DNA from: Lanius collurio | Lineage: Eukaryota; Chordata; Aves; Passeriformes; Laniidae | Assembly (NCBI GenBank): GCA_020086605.1 | Contig: JACBWW010000007.1 | Location: forward strand, 24,698,956 to 24,762,955 | Direction: 5' to 3' | Length of the DNA: 64,000 nt | Shown here: one piece after another, positions 37,311 through 50,293 of the stretch | Position numbering within the stretch: position 1 is the first letter of the stretch | How the letters are laid out: the number at the start of each line of letters is the position of its first letter | The notes under the pieces: generated by a model | The model's input: the letters and a program-made list of their open reading frames with translations, nothing else | The model's database searches: none | Told to the model about the DNA's origin: nothing | Translations under genes and position numbers: made by a program

Positions 37311-40300
37311 CCATAAACAAGGAACGTGCTCTTGTGCCATTGGCAGTCAGCAGCATCCTGGGCTACAACTCTGTTGCTAGCAGGTCAAGAAAGGTGATTT
37401 TTTCCAACCTGGTCAGCACTGGTGCAGCTGCATTTGGAATCCAGTTCCCCAGAGAGGTTGTGGAGCTGTCATTGTCAGAGTTGCTCAGAATCCATCTGGA
37501 CACATTCCTGGACAGCCTGCTCTAAGTGGCCCTGCTTGAGAAGGTCTGTACAAGATGATTTTAAGAGGTCATTTCCAGCTTCAATTGCTCTGTGACTCCA
37601 CAGCTTCCCTGATACACCTTCTCATCTTCCAGCAATCTGTTGGTGCTTCCTGTGCAGAAGATGTGGTTAAAGAATGTTTGCATTTTGACTGGTTGATGGT
37701 TGTTAGGTGTATTTAGAGGGCCATGTTTATGAATATTTCTAGACATGATACTTCTGTTAATGTATGAAGAATGAGACACGAGAGAATGATACACTTAACA
37801 TCCCAAAACTTCTGTTATCACAGTTTTTACTGATGTTATCAATTCTTTTGCACTAAAGATGCTAGTGACTTTCTCAAAAAGAGCCTATTTTTTTAGACAC
37901 CATTGAGATGGAAGCCTTTGTAAATTAAGCAGTACTGTATGATGTTTTCAGGGACAAGAATTTGATGGGGCCATCAGCTGAATTGTTAGAATGGTCCTTG
38001 ACATGCTCATGCATGTGCAACTCAACATTTTCCAAATAAACTGTGACAGTAGGTTGGGATTTAGCCTAGGCTGTAGAGGTCTTATAGTCTCCACAAGACT
38101 TTTTGGACATCATATCTTCTGTTGTAGAATTTAAGAGAATAACTACAATGAAAACTACAGTGCAGTAATAATGTTGGCACATACTGCTCTATGACACTTG
38201 CTTTCAGAGCCAGTGAACAGCTTCTGGCATAATTAATTTATTGGTATTGCTATAATGACAGAAATGTTCTAGACCAATAGTGCTTGCATATTACTGGGAA
38301 ATATATAATAGGGAGGTTGGGGATACTGGGAGTCTTCTAGTCCATTTGCAGAACAAAGTTAGTTATCTGTTGAGAAGTACCTGGGAAATGATAAATTAGG
38401 AAGTGCTTTGAGAGCACTTCTATCTTAGTAAAGCTCCATTTTTATTTTTCACAGTACACAAATATCTAGTTTTGTCAGTTATCCAGCTGGCAGAAGTTAT
38501 TTTTGCCAAAGGAATATTTCTTTTTCCTAGAGAACCCTTGTTAAAGGAATTATTTCTTTTTGAGGCTTGGTAAAGGATACTTTAAACACATGCTGTGTAA
38601 ACTTGAAGAGATGCACTGTATTGTCATCAAATCTTACAAAATGTATGACATGTAGGGTTATTACCAAGATGCTTTAGGCTTTGCATTGGTTAAAAATTTC
38701 ATGACAACCCACAGCTACTGTGGCCATCAGCAAAAGCAATGGCAGGCTTTGGTAGGTAGGAGATTTGGTCCTGACAGGAGCAGGTATTCTATAAAGAGAG
38801 ATTTATCATCTGAATGCCAGAGAGTGTCACTGGATGGGTTTGTTCCCAAGCTTGATTTATGTGCCACTGTATCTTGTTTGGCACCTTATTGTTATAATGA
38901 ATTATTCCTTTATGGAGGGAGAAATTCCTTTGAGATGTGCAAGCACGTGTTGACTCTGTATTTAGTTCACTATCAATTAGTTATACCATATCTTCGATAA
39001 GCAAGAGAAATAGCGGGACTTTTCCATGCCTCCTTGTCATTGAGGCAGAAAATGCCTTCTGGTTACCTCTCAGGTGTTTTAAGAAGGAGAACCAAGATAT
39101 GGCCATCTGGGTTTGATTGTTGTGAGCAAGGCTGTGGCATTTTAGACTTTTTGTATGGGAAAGTGACCAAAGCATTAATAGCACCACAGGTTGCAAAGCA
39201 AAAAGGTGCAGAAATTTCATCTGTCCAGAAGCTTTAGAGGGGTGCACAGAAAGCTTCATCTCCTTTCCGTGTATGATTTATCATGATCTCTAGCTGCCTG
39301 AGTAGAGCAGACAAGCAGTATTTTCAAACTGGTATGTTCTGATACATATGGTTGAATTTAATCTGACCTAAGGTAAGGTCAGGTAAATAAGCCTATACCC
39401 TGTAAATAAGCCTATCCACTGTGTAGTACATTAAAAACAGAGTCAGAAAAACCCTCCCTGAGAACAGCGAATAAATTTGTGCTGGTAGTATTTTTGTAAC
39501 TGTAATAGATCTAGAAATAGAACTGAGGCAGTGCTTGTTAGCAAAGATAGTACCTTTTACTGAAATGATAGAGACAGTTTGGGAAAAAAAACAAACCAAA
39601 AAAACCCCAAACCCATGTTCTTGGGCAACAGTATTTTCTGATTAAAGCCTTTTTTTTTTTTTTTTTCAGCTCCATAAGCTGCTCTAATAATTTGCTATTA
39701 GGCAAACTGTGACTCAAAGTAGTTTTTTTGTTCCTATAAGCTTTCCTTTACTACCATTCTTACAAAAATACAATTGGTGCCTAAATAAATAGGCATTGTC
39801 CATACAGCCTTGCTGAAAAGCAGCATGCCTTCCAGTGTGCATGAACTTGTTATGCTGTCCTTTATACAGCATCCATTAAGATCATACAACTCTGAGCACT
39901 CCCCAGAAGTGTTCCCCATGCAGTCACTGTTGGACCTGGGGTCTGGTTTCCTATGTAGTTGCTTGGGGGTCAGGCATATGCTGGAGAGTGTTTTTCTGGT
40001 GGTGCCATTGATGCTGAGCTGAGCTTTGCTTCTGGAGCTGGCTGGACTAGGAACCTGCATTGCTGGACTATATCCAGATAGACACAAAAATAATTTTAGA
40101 AGTTTCCACTAGTAGAAGACATGGGCTGATCAGAAATTCTTGTCCTATAGTCTCCTTAGTGGATGTGCTTCCCCACAGCTTGAGGACCTAGCTCCCAGTC
40201 AGTAAGATCTCAGCCTTAATTTGAAAAGACTGAGAGCTTACTGCTAGAGCCAAGGACATCAAATCCCTGGCACACCAGACTTGCTGCTCAGGCTTGGAAA

Positions 40301-43300
40301 ACATCGTGCAGTGTGAATTTAGACTTGAGTCTGACTGCAATGTGTGCCTTACCTAGGCCTTCAAACTGGTAAAGGCAGCTGTCTGCCTCATCATTCCCTG
40401 CACAGCTGAATCCAAACATTGGAATGGTGCTCTGAGCTCATCAGCATGAGTTCATTCCTTCCTGTAGGATGACTGTCCCTCTGATCATGGCACAACTGAG
40501 AGGTATGAAAGTTTGTGTAGAGCAGGTGATGATGAGAGCAGCATGTTGGATCTTCATTTACTGTTTATGGCCTTTGTTGGTACCATGAAGTAAGTCTTTT
40601 TTATATTCTTCTTAGACTATAAATAATTTGGAATGGAGGTAGTTTTCTTCCCTGAAATCAGGTCATTTGTCCATGATTTCACTTTTTTGGCACAGAAACG
40701 TGTACTGCACTGCTTAGCATACTTGTACCAAAGCTGAGCTTTCAGAGGCGAGGCCAAAATTAGGAAGGACAAAGTACTGCATCAAGCCTTGTTGCCTTCT
40801 GATCCAAGCACATAATGTACTTACAAAAGATTATTTGTATGCAAACCCCCCCAAATACTACTTTTTTAAAAGTACAGAGTTATACTGAATGTAGGACAGC
40901 ACTTTACCATCTTTACTAAACACTGTCCATGTTGCTTTGTGCCAGTAGCAGCTTTCACAGGATACAATTATACAAGATAAGCTTTATTAAGTAATTCAGA
41001 TTTATATGGTGGATCTCCTTGCTTTGTAGACTCACCTGCTTTGAAGTTTCTTCTGATCAATAATTAGCATATATATACCTACTGAAGAATTCTCTTTTTT
41101 ATCTTTTAGAGGACATGTCTTTCTGGTTAAAGACACAACAGTTTCATTTCTCTAGTTTCAGTTTTTATAGTACAGTCTACCATCCAATTTAATATTTATC
41201 AGTAGTAATAACTGACTGCCAGGGTATTTTCAACATTAATTCTGGGTGTCTGTGCACTGGAAAGTCCTGCATTCAGAATTACTAAGCAGACTATGCAGAC
41301 AGACACTTTGGCTGTAACTTGTTTGCTCATTTATATACAGAGGAATGGAGATGAATAGCTAATTTTGCTGCAGAGAGTTGTCTGCTTTGAATCCCAAACA
41401 GTCCATATTTTATAACTCCAGGAGCCTGGTCAAACCATTGTAGCAGTATTCCAGCTGGTAGAAGGGATTAATTATTCCAAGCTTCATTTTTTTCTCTCCC
41501 TGCTCCTGCAACTTTGACTAAAAGAGAATCTGAATCATTATTTAGAAAGCAAATTAAATACTTCCAGTATGACTGATTTAAATGTCTCCTAAGGATTACA
41601 CTGCCAGTGTAGTCTTGACTGAAGATCCATAAAGGAAAGCACATACAAAGGCAAAGGAAGAAGACACTGCAGGAGAGGCTCTGGATATGCAGATTTTCCC
41701 AGCCAGATTGTGCCATATTGTTTCAGTCTAAGGGATTGATTTGACCCTAACAGCATATAAAATGCAGGTTTATTCACAGCTGTTTGATATGGAAGCTGCA
41801 TTGCAGCCTCAATTTTACAAGAGCTATGCAAAATTGAGATGAAAATCCAGTCTTCTGTTTGCCCTTAGTTACAGCTACAAGGAGATCTAAGAGGAAGAGA
41901 CAGGTTTTGTTCTTGTAGAAAACATTCAGTTCATGCTCATGTTTTATTTCATCTGGCAACATGTACACAGCTTCAGGGTTGGATTAGTGATGGCTTTTCC
42001 TCCAAGGATCCAGACTCCACTGTGGAAGATTTCCCAAGCAGTATAGTCACTGTAGCAGTGAGAAAAGAGGATGCTGGTGGCCATACACTGGGTTCCCTAC
42101 AAAATGGCTTTAACTGGGCTTGTGTGTGCTGGAGTTAGATCTCTTTAAAATTAAAAGTTGCTTTAGTCTCATTACTGTGAATTAACAGTGCCTCACCTAC
42201 ATTTTACAGGGAAATGTCCTTTCAGTGTGGCCAGAAGAATGGGGAATGCAGGTTGATGGACTACACTGAGGATGGCAGTACAGTGTTTGATGGATGGTGA
42301 GATGATAATGTTGCCAAAGCCTCCCAATGTTTTTTTGCTTCCCACAAAGACAGATTTAATCTTGCCTGGCCTGAGTTTTACTTAGGTGTTACTATAAGTC
42401 AGGCTGCCTGTGGATTCAGGGGGAATGAAATGCTGATTGATGTTTGAACTAATCTATAAGAAAGCATCCTGGTGGGAGCAAAACAAGTTTTTGGGTTTTT
42501 TTCAGTTTCTGGGAAGATGCTGGAAGTAAGCTATGGAAGTTATGGAGGCTTCTTGCCTTGTAATTTTTCCTGCACTGTTAGTCTGTAATGTCACAGGTAT
42601 AACATGGAGTGTTCCCAGTAGTCCAGAAGTTTCACTGTGAATTTTGTCTTGGCAGTAATGACACTTTTCCCACACTATGCACAATTAAGAGGAATAGAGG
42701 AGTTGCTGATGAGGGGCTTCTCCTCTGATGTCATCTCTACCAATTTTCCTTTCCTCCCCATTTCTCCTTCTGTTGCACTGACTGTGAAAAAAGTCACCCT
42801 GGACTTAGTGTGCTCACCGTCCTTGGTGTTTTTTCCTCTCACATCTTCACTCTTTAAAGAATGTATATGTGGCCTAGGGTTTAGTTGGATTTTGACTGCT
42901 GTTTTTTTTCCCCCAAGATGATGCTAGTGAGGATGGGATTCTTCTTTCATACCTGGGTATTCTGAATAGTTGCCATGCATCTAGCTATTTTTTAAAGAAA
43001 AAAGCTTAAGGTTTATTTAAAAAGTGGTTTAATTTTCCAATCCTTCTGTCTCAGGAGAACAGAAGAGAAGAAATTTAATTGAAGCAGTGTAACAGAAAAA
43101 TTTATTGCAGAATATTTTCTACTTTTTCTGCAGCTGCAAGTTCTTCTTTGGTTTTTTTGGGGGGTTTGTTTTTTTAAAAAGGTTTATGTATTTGGATCAA
43201 GCCATATTTGGGAGGTGGAAATACAGGACCTACAACTGGTAAAAGAGTAATCTGCATAACTCTACAGAATGTGGGTGCAGAAGCTTAAATGGTACTTCTT

Positions 43301-44137
43301 CTAAAGCACATTATTTGGTCCCTGCTATTTCACTTACAGCAAAACTATTATGGACTGACAGAAGATGGCCTGAATTGTTGATGCTTTAGTTGCTCTCATT
43401 CTTTTCTCAAAAGAGAATACATAACTGTGTTCTACAAGGATATTAATTTAAAATGTTAAAACTTTTCCAAATCTATTCCTTATGTTTATGAACATAAGTA
43501 GTAGAGAGAAGAGATTGACAGAACAGTGAGTACATTAATTATCCATTGTTGAAGAAGACTTATTGTTTTTTCTTGCCAGATGTTTTGAATAATTTTAGAA
43601 AATGGTAGAGCTTTGCTTTTTTTTTTAATTCCAGTTGTTTTAAATCAATTGTGAGAATGTATGACTCATGTTTCAAAACAGAATTCAGAGAGTAATTTAT
43701 TTGCTGAAATGAAAGTTTTTTTCTCTCCTACCCCCAAATGTGAATTATGTAGTTTAAGTTAAACTGCTTGTGAGAAATGAGTAAAACTTCTCTAATTAAT
43801 CTTTCTGAGTTCTTGATTTCTGGAATAACAATTTGATTTGCATATTGTGTTAAATAAAAATGCTATATGATTAAATTATGAAAATGTGTTCCGTTTATAG
43901 ACTAGACTCTCTGTGATCTAAAAATATAAAGGTTGATTAGTTGAGTAAATAATAATAGGAAGGGCTGTTTTGCTTTTGAGGAATTTGTGCTTCCTACATA
44001 GACTGGTTTCTTATTCTATTAAAAATTGGTCTACTAAATGTCCAGGAAGTTATTTCCTACTTTCACTTGTAGGCTATGATGTGACCAAGATGTGCATAAT
44101 TCCTGGTTATGTCAGCAAAGATATTATATGTAGAAGA

Positions 44138-44551
44138 GAATCATGGAACCATTAAGTTTGGAAAAGACCTATAAGAACATCAAGTCCAACCATTAACCCA
44201 GCACTGTGAAGTCCACCACTAAACCATGTCTCCAATTTTACACATCTTTAAATATTTCCAGAGTTGGTTCCCTTGGCAGCCTGTTCCAATCCTTGACAAA
44301 TCCTCAACCTTTTAGTTAAAAAATTTTTCTAATATCCAATCTAAACCTCTGGCACAATATGATGCCATTGCCTCTTGTTCTATTGCTTATTACTTGGAAG
44401 AAGAGACTGACCTCCAAGTTACTACAACCTCCTTTCACGTAGTTATAGAGAGTGATAAGGTCTCCTCTGAGACTTCAGACTAGAGACTCCCAGCTCCCTC
44501 AGCCACTCCTTGTAAGACTTGTGTTCCAGCCCCACTGGCCTTCTCTGAAGT
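44138..44551 (-). mobile_element. CR1 LINE 3'-end fragment, minus strand
   Basis: The + strand begins with the reversed CR1 tail (GAATCATGGAACCATTAAG), then GACCTATAAGAACATCAAGT and CCAACCATTAACCCAGCACT. It continues through CAGCCTGTTCCAATCCTTGA and CCTCTTGTTCTATTGCTTAT, ending near ACTGGCCTTCTCTGAAG. Divergence is high and there is no reading frame. The position of the 5' truncation is approximate. Confidence 0.92.
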
Positions 44552-45079
44552 CAGACAGTTTGGTTTGGCTTGGCTTCTCATTCCTTGGTGGAAATGCTCT
44601 TTACTTTTATAGCAGACATTTAAAACCAAAGTTCAGTATGCTTTGTATGTACAATAAAAGAAGGCCACAGTGTATTTTATAAAGAGCTTGGGTTTTACTG
44701 GTATAATTCCACAGATGTTTCCTTCTTTTTATTTTTTTTTCGCATGTGCCATGCAGCTTAAATTCTGTCCTGTGTTTTAAAGGCCACTGAGGTTCAGTGA
44801 TGTTTTGTGAAAATTAAAGGGCTTTGGTCCAGGAAGTGTTATCTAACTAGAAAAACACTGTTTTATGGATGCCCCGCACAGTGGAAGTGATTTGTGTAGT
44901 GAATTGGGGACTTCATTCGAGGAATGTTTCCTACAGAATTGATTTATCTTCATGGTATGGACTGCAGCTTAATGGGAGATAATACTGGTCCGTGGCATTT
45001 CAGTAAAACTTTATAAAATGAAAGCCTTGTTGCCTTTGTAAAATTATGGCTCAGGCCTGTTACTTTGGCTAGAGAAGGA

Positions 45080-45419
45080 CTGTGAGAAATGTCCATGAGA
45101 AGAAAAACAATTAGTTTTTACCCATGAAAATGTCAGATCAACAGAAGCAAGAAAGTTAAACAATAGGAGGAGAAAAACAGAAACATATCCACCCCTGTTA
45201 CTTTTCTGAATGCTTGAATGCTTGTGCTGTAGGTAGCCAATGGTAGTATATTTTGGTTAATAATAACATAGGAGTCTATTGTAGTAGTTTAGCAGCCAAT
45301 GAATCTGTGACACGAATGATAACATACAAAAGGTGTATAAAAGAGGCTGCTTTCTTTAATAAATAACTTGTTGGCCCTTGTAAGAGGCACTGTGTGTGTG
45401 TGCCAAGGCCGCCCCAACA
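45080..45419 (+). mobile_element. LTR-like block, possible solo LTR
   Basis: The segment starts TGTGAGAAATGTCC and ends GCCCCAACA. It contains TATAAAAGAGGCTGC (about 45337) followed 20-30 bp later by AATAAATAAC (about 45358), the TATA box and polyadenylation signal order of an LTR. A short GT run follows. No target-site duplication is evident, so the ends are tentative. It could instead be unrelated unique sequence with chance signals. Confidence 0.45.
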
Positions 45420-48400
45420 GCAGCATTGGTCTAAATTTAGCTACTACTATATGATCAGATCTTGTCACAAATGATGTTTAAGTAGTAGTGTAGTTCAGCT
45501 CGTATTTTGGTTTTGTGGTGGTTCTATTAAAAACTAAAGCAAAACCCTTGGTTTTGTATGGCTACCAAATACCACTCCTTCCATGTAGTCCTGAACCTCA
45601 AATCAGCCTGATCCTCAGCAGACTTGCACTTGCAAGTAATTTCCATGTACTGCCAATGGCTCAGATCCATCTTTGTTCTTAAATTTCAGAAGATAAGTAA
45701 GAAATTAATATATTTCAGAATGTTACTTAAGGCTTACTGTCTTCAATTTTGGTCTGTTTGGTCAATCTGACCTATGTATAGGAGACATGTCAGCAAAATG
45801 TGTACTACAGGCATGAAGTATCAGTGACCAAGATTTTGTTTTAATTGTATTGGTTTTTTTGAAAGTCTGAGTTTTTAAAGTCTTTGTTTCTTTGTTGTAT
45901 TTAATATCAGAATTGCACTAGTGTTGTTTTTCATTAAAAAAAAATGAACATGCCAAAATACTTTATGTACTTTCTCTGTTATGACACCTTGAAGGCCTTT
46001 AATTATGTTTTGTGTGAGATGAGGCTTTGCAATTTATCAGCTTTAAATTTCAGAAGAGAATGACATGTCTGTGGCTTAAAAAAAAAGCAAACCATCTGTA
46101 GAATTGTTCCCAACTCTAAAGTGAGGATTGTCATAGTTTGGAGTTAACTGCTTGCCTTGCTAAGAGCTTCCACTGTTTACAGAGAGTTGGGACTTCTTAA
46201 GATAAACAGGGAGATTTGATATGCTGATCACCCTGACTGCAACTTCCACCATAATTTTTTTGTGTGTACCGAGGTTACTGTACATGGCACTTTTGTTTGA
46301 CCTTTTTCTTCACCTGTAAGTAAGGGGTTTCTATCTGAATATGCTTCTCTAGAGCAGCTGTCACTCCAGTTTAACTCCAATGCATCTGTTTTGAAATGTT
46401 GTATATTACCTTTTTTCTCCTTCACCTCTTGAGGAAACTTGCTGGCAGTTACAAAATTCAAGGAAGTACAAATTCTTGTGCATTGTTACCATATATAGTG
46501 TCTTTAATAATATTTATATAGATACTATCACACATAATGAATTGGTAGCTGGGCAGCTTCTCATATAAACATAAATAGAAATTACCCACAGACTTTAGTG
46601 CAAGCTTCTTTGATATAATGAAGCTGCAACATGATCTGCAGCACTCCTATTTCTAAGATATATAAAATATCCTGTGGTTACTAGAAGTGCTCTTACTTAG
46701 GTTAGCTGCTTACTTTGGAGTGAAAAAGTAAGCCCAGAAAAATCAGTCAGCCATTTATGCTGAAATATAGAGAATAATGTATCAGAGAAAAAAACAAAGA
46801 TCAAACACACCTGATTTTTTTCTCCTTTTAATATCCTGTGCCTAATTTTTGCATGACAGCTCTATCTGGCAGCCTCACATCCCATCAGTGCAATCTGTCA
46901 TTCTAGATCATTTCAATTAAGTTCTCTTTCTCGTTTTGCATTTGCTTAAGAGTCATAATGGCATGCTCCCAAATCAGCAGTCAAGAAGAGTAATAATCTC
47001 TATTTGTATTTGTTAAAAGAAAGGAGAAAGGAAGAGATGGTTTCTTTGTTTCCTCTCAGTCCTGACAGTCTTCTCCAGAGTTACAGAACTAGAAGATTTG
47101 CTTTGAAAACTAACTGTGAAGACTTTATTACAGATCATGAAGACTTGATTTTGGGACTTTTGTGAGTTATTTTAGAAATCTTTTAAATTTATTCTATTCC
47201 CCTTGGTTGCTTGCAGATCCCTTTCTGTCTGGTAGCTGGAGAATTAAAGTTTTTCCTTGCAGTCATTGTATCAGAGCAGGAGTTGGACATCTTTATAAAA
47301 GCAACTTTCTAATCTTTCCTGTTCTTGAATTTCCAGTGAAGAGAATTCATACCCAGCATGGGAAACTGGAGACAGCTTCTTGTACTGAGTGCTCCTCTGT
47401 GTTACCCTGACCTCGGACAAACTCAGTGTTTCTAACTGGGTTATTGTGTTGTCCTTCCCTGAAGTGAGCATCCCGAAGCAGGTACAGCCTGCTCCTGAGT
47501 GCAGAGAGCTGTTCTGGCCAGAGGGATACAGCAGTTTGTATCCCTGAGTCTTTACATACTTGGTTGTTGATAAACTAAGCAGCTGCAGTATTGAGTACCC
47601 TCTGTTTATCAGCTAACCCATATGTTGGTATTTCATCTGTTTTCCTGCTGCCAGCTAATGTTCAGTTTCCACCTGAGAAAGGCTGTGCTTTGCCAAAGAG
47701 GTGATAGCTGAAATGCTATGTTGATGTGGTTCCATCAGAAGGGCTAGTTTTGGTTCAGGAGCCCTCCACTATAACTGGAAAGGAAGGAAATGAGTAGATA
47801 TTTCAGAGCCCTTTCTGTGACCTTTTCATCTATTCAGTTTCTGAAGGAATGAGGAAGATTAAGTTCAAAAGAGAAACAAATGGGTTTTTTCCTCTGCTGT
47901 GAGTGCTTATTTCCATATGCTCGTAGCAGTACTGAGTTCCCAAGAGTTAGGCAGGTACAGAACTGTTAAAGCAGGGGCTTCAGCACTGCAGCTGTTTGTT
48001 CATGCCAAGCCCAGACATACCAGGGGGTTACAATGGGCACGTTAAATTCAGATTCTGTCTTCTTACCATATTATCAGGTTACCCACACTTAGTAACAGTG
48101 TTTACAGAGAGGGACATGTGCTTGTTGGAGCAAGTTTCCAGCATTGCACCAGACAAGATTTTTTTAGTTAGTTGCTTTCCTAATCTAATCAGCACCTTGA
48201 AATATATTTCCATGCTGCTTCTCCTCCCTCATTCTTTTTATAACGTTTCAGTTGGACAAATTGTCCGTGTTGAGTTGGAGATGGCAGCTCCTTTTCCTCA
48301 CTGGCTGGGAAATGCTGGCAGCCCTTAGCACAGGTCTGTGCCGTTTGTTGCAGACTTGGGCCAGGACAGATTGCTCTTGATGGGGTTAGTATGAAGTCTC

Positions 48401-50214
48401 TAAAGCAGGATGAATAGGAATTGTTTGTTCTGTTTTCCAGAGGACATTTTCAGCCCAAATGGATTTATTGTGTATTTGCAGGTTGGTTTTTTTTTTTTCC
48501 CTTTTCAGTGTCTGTAGTTGCAACAGGGTTTGTTGATGCATGTGCAGGGGATAATGAAAAGCTACATTTTAGATCATCTTTAAGGGCCTTCAAGTAGTTC
48601 ACTACCCTAAATGGAGTAGCTCAGATAGCATTAAAAAAAATGCTCTTTGTGGGGATAAAACCCAGGTGTACTTCAAATCCTAACTTAGTAATTGTAAGAA
48701 ATTCCTGCTGTGGAGGAAATCCAGTAATTCTGATTTCCTAGCAAAAACATCTTGCCCAGTTTCCTTCTCAAAGGAGCTGAGCCAGGCAGGTGGCCAAACA
48801 CCCTGCCTGCCTGTGCTATACCACCAGCCCATTCTGCATATGCAAGAGTTGATCTGTGGAAAGGCTTCTTTCAGGAAGGAAATGCCAGTGACTCTGTGGC
48901 ATCCTAAATCTCTTTTCTGGGAAAAGGCAAGGACCAATTGGTAGCCAAACCAGCTAATGCTAGCCACTTGCCATATCTGCTGTCTTGCTCTCTCCCAAGA
49001 TTAAATCTAAAATATTTTAAATTACCCTGTGTCTGCTCAGCTCCAGTATAGGGCTTGCCCTGGAATTGCTTATGGGAGGCAGTTCATCCATAGTTTCATC
49101 CATGCAGTCTAGTACATATGAGTATTTTGTGAGCTTCCTTTGGCTATGAAAACCTGCTGAAAAATGGGCCCCTGAATCTCTGTTCCCTTACAGGCTTTGA
49201 AAACAAGAGTATTTCTGCTGCTGTCACCCAGGTGGGAAAGGTTTGCTGGGATGGAAACTGAGTGCAGAAGTTCCATTCAGCAGTGTACAGGAGCATAATT
49301 GTGCATGAGGGGGGTGGGCTGTCAGTGTGCATTATGTGCCGTATGTGCACAGCTGCAGTTTAGGCTTACTCGTCCTTGGCACACCCATGTTGGTTGTGTA
49401 TTTTGGGCAGGGAGTCAAACAGAGGCTGGCATCATGCTCACCTTCCAGGGGAGGCAGTTCCAGCCTCAGGTGGTCCTTTACCCACCAATTTTCAATGAGG
49501 TGTTGCTGTGCAATTTCTACTATTTGGCTGGTGCCTTTAGAGTCCTGTCCCATTACAACTGAAAGGAAATCCAATATTCATCATGAACAGAGCTTTTGAA
49601 ATGTTTGTGGCCATCCTGAGAGAAAAACAATTTAAAAAGAGAACCTCTCTGGCAATCTGTAGCTACAATACTCAAAGCAAACCACTGCTAGTCTGCAGTT
49701 TGGGCTTGAGACTCTTTTCCATGTCTTTGTGGGTTTCAACTATAGAAGTTTGTCTTCTTCCCAATATATAACATTCATATATAGAATAAGGAAGAATGCA
49801 GAAGCATTCACATTTTACATATGTAATAATACAAGTGATAATTATCATGATGAATTATATTTTCAGTATGTTTTCTCCACTGCCTGTCTAAAGTTGAGCA
49901 TAAATCTTTTCAGCCCTCTAAATTTGTATTCATGTCAGTTTTATTCACTGCAGTTTTGGTTCTCTTTGCCTTGCTTTGGATTGCAGATCATGCCCAATAG
50001 TGGAAGAGTGGATTTTGAAATTTTTTTATGTGTCAGATTTCCCTGTATCCAATTTTATCAAAAAAAGCTGTCACCAACTTCTTCTGAAACCAGCAAACCT
50101 TTTTCTTTCTAATTACGTTTTTACCATATGTTCATCCAGATGGCATATGCCAAACATTTTCGAGGGTGTTATAAAATGACCTGACTTCAGAGGCTTTAAC
50201 TGTTGAAGAAGCTC

Positions 50215-50293
50215 AAAAAAAAAAAAAAAAAAGAGAGAGAATTTTCTCTGGGGCAAAAAAGTAGTCCTAGAAAGAAAGAAAGAAAGAAAAAAA
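50215..50293 (+). repeat. Poly(A), (GA)n and (GAAA)n purine tract
   Basis: An 18-base A run (50215-50232) is followed by GAGAGAGA, about 30 bp of mixed sequence, then GAAA units at 50270-50293. No transposon body was recognised to its left, so it is not assigned to a retroelement tail. Confidence 0.9.

Larger units (their letters stand above)
33850..37598 (+). mobile_element. Composite CR1 LINE copy interrupted by two solo LTRs and a second CR1
   Basis: CR1 text can be followed in order through this interval once the insertions are removed: 33850-34046, 34650-35099, 35623-36874 and 37311-37598, about 2.2 kb net. The first segment matches the endonuclease-side region (ATCACTGGCTCATTGGGAAG). 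The second continues it (CCAGCAAGAGGAGATGC, GAGGAGGGAGCAGGGCA). The third resumes at ATCTTCTCCAAG and runs through GATGTAAAGGGCAACAAGAA, the AACCTCACCTTGATCCCTGG segment and the GTGGTGCCCCAGAGG turn of the reverse transcriptase. The last holds the 3' end (ATCTGGACACATTCCTGG) to a decayed tail near 37598. Internal deletions are present. Stops throughout show it is long dead. Confidence 0.85.
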
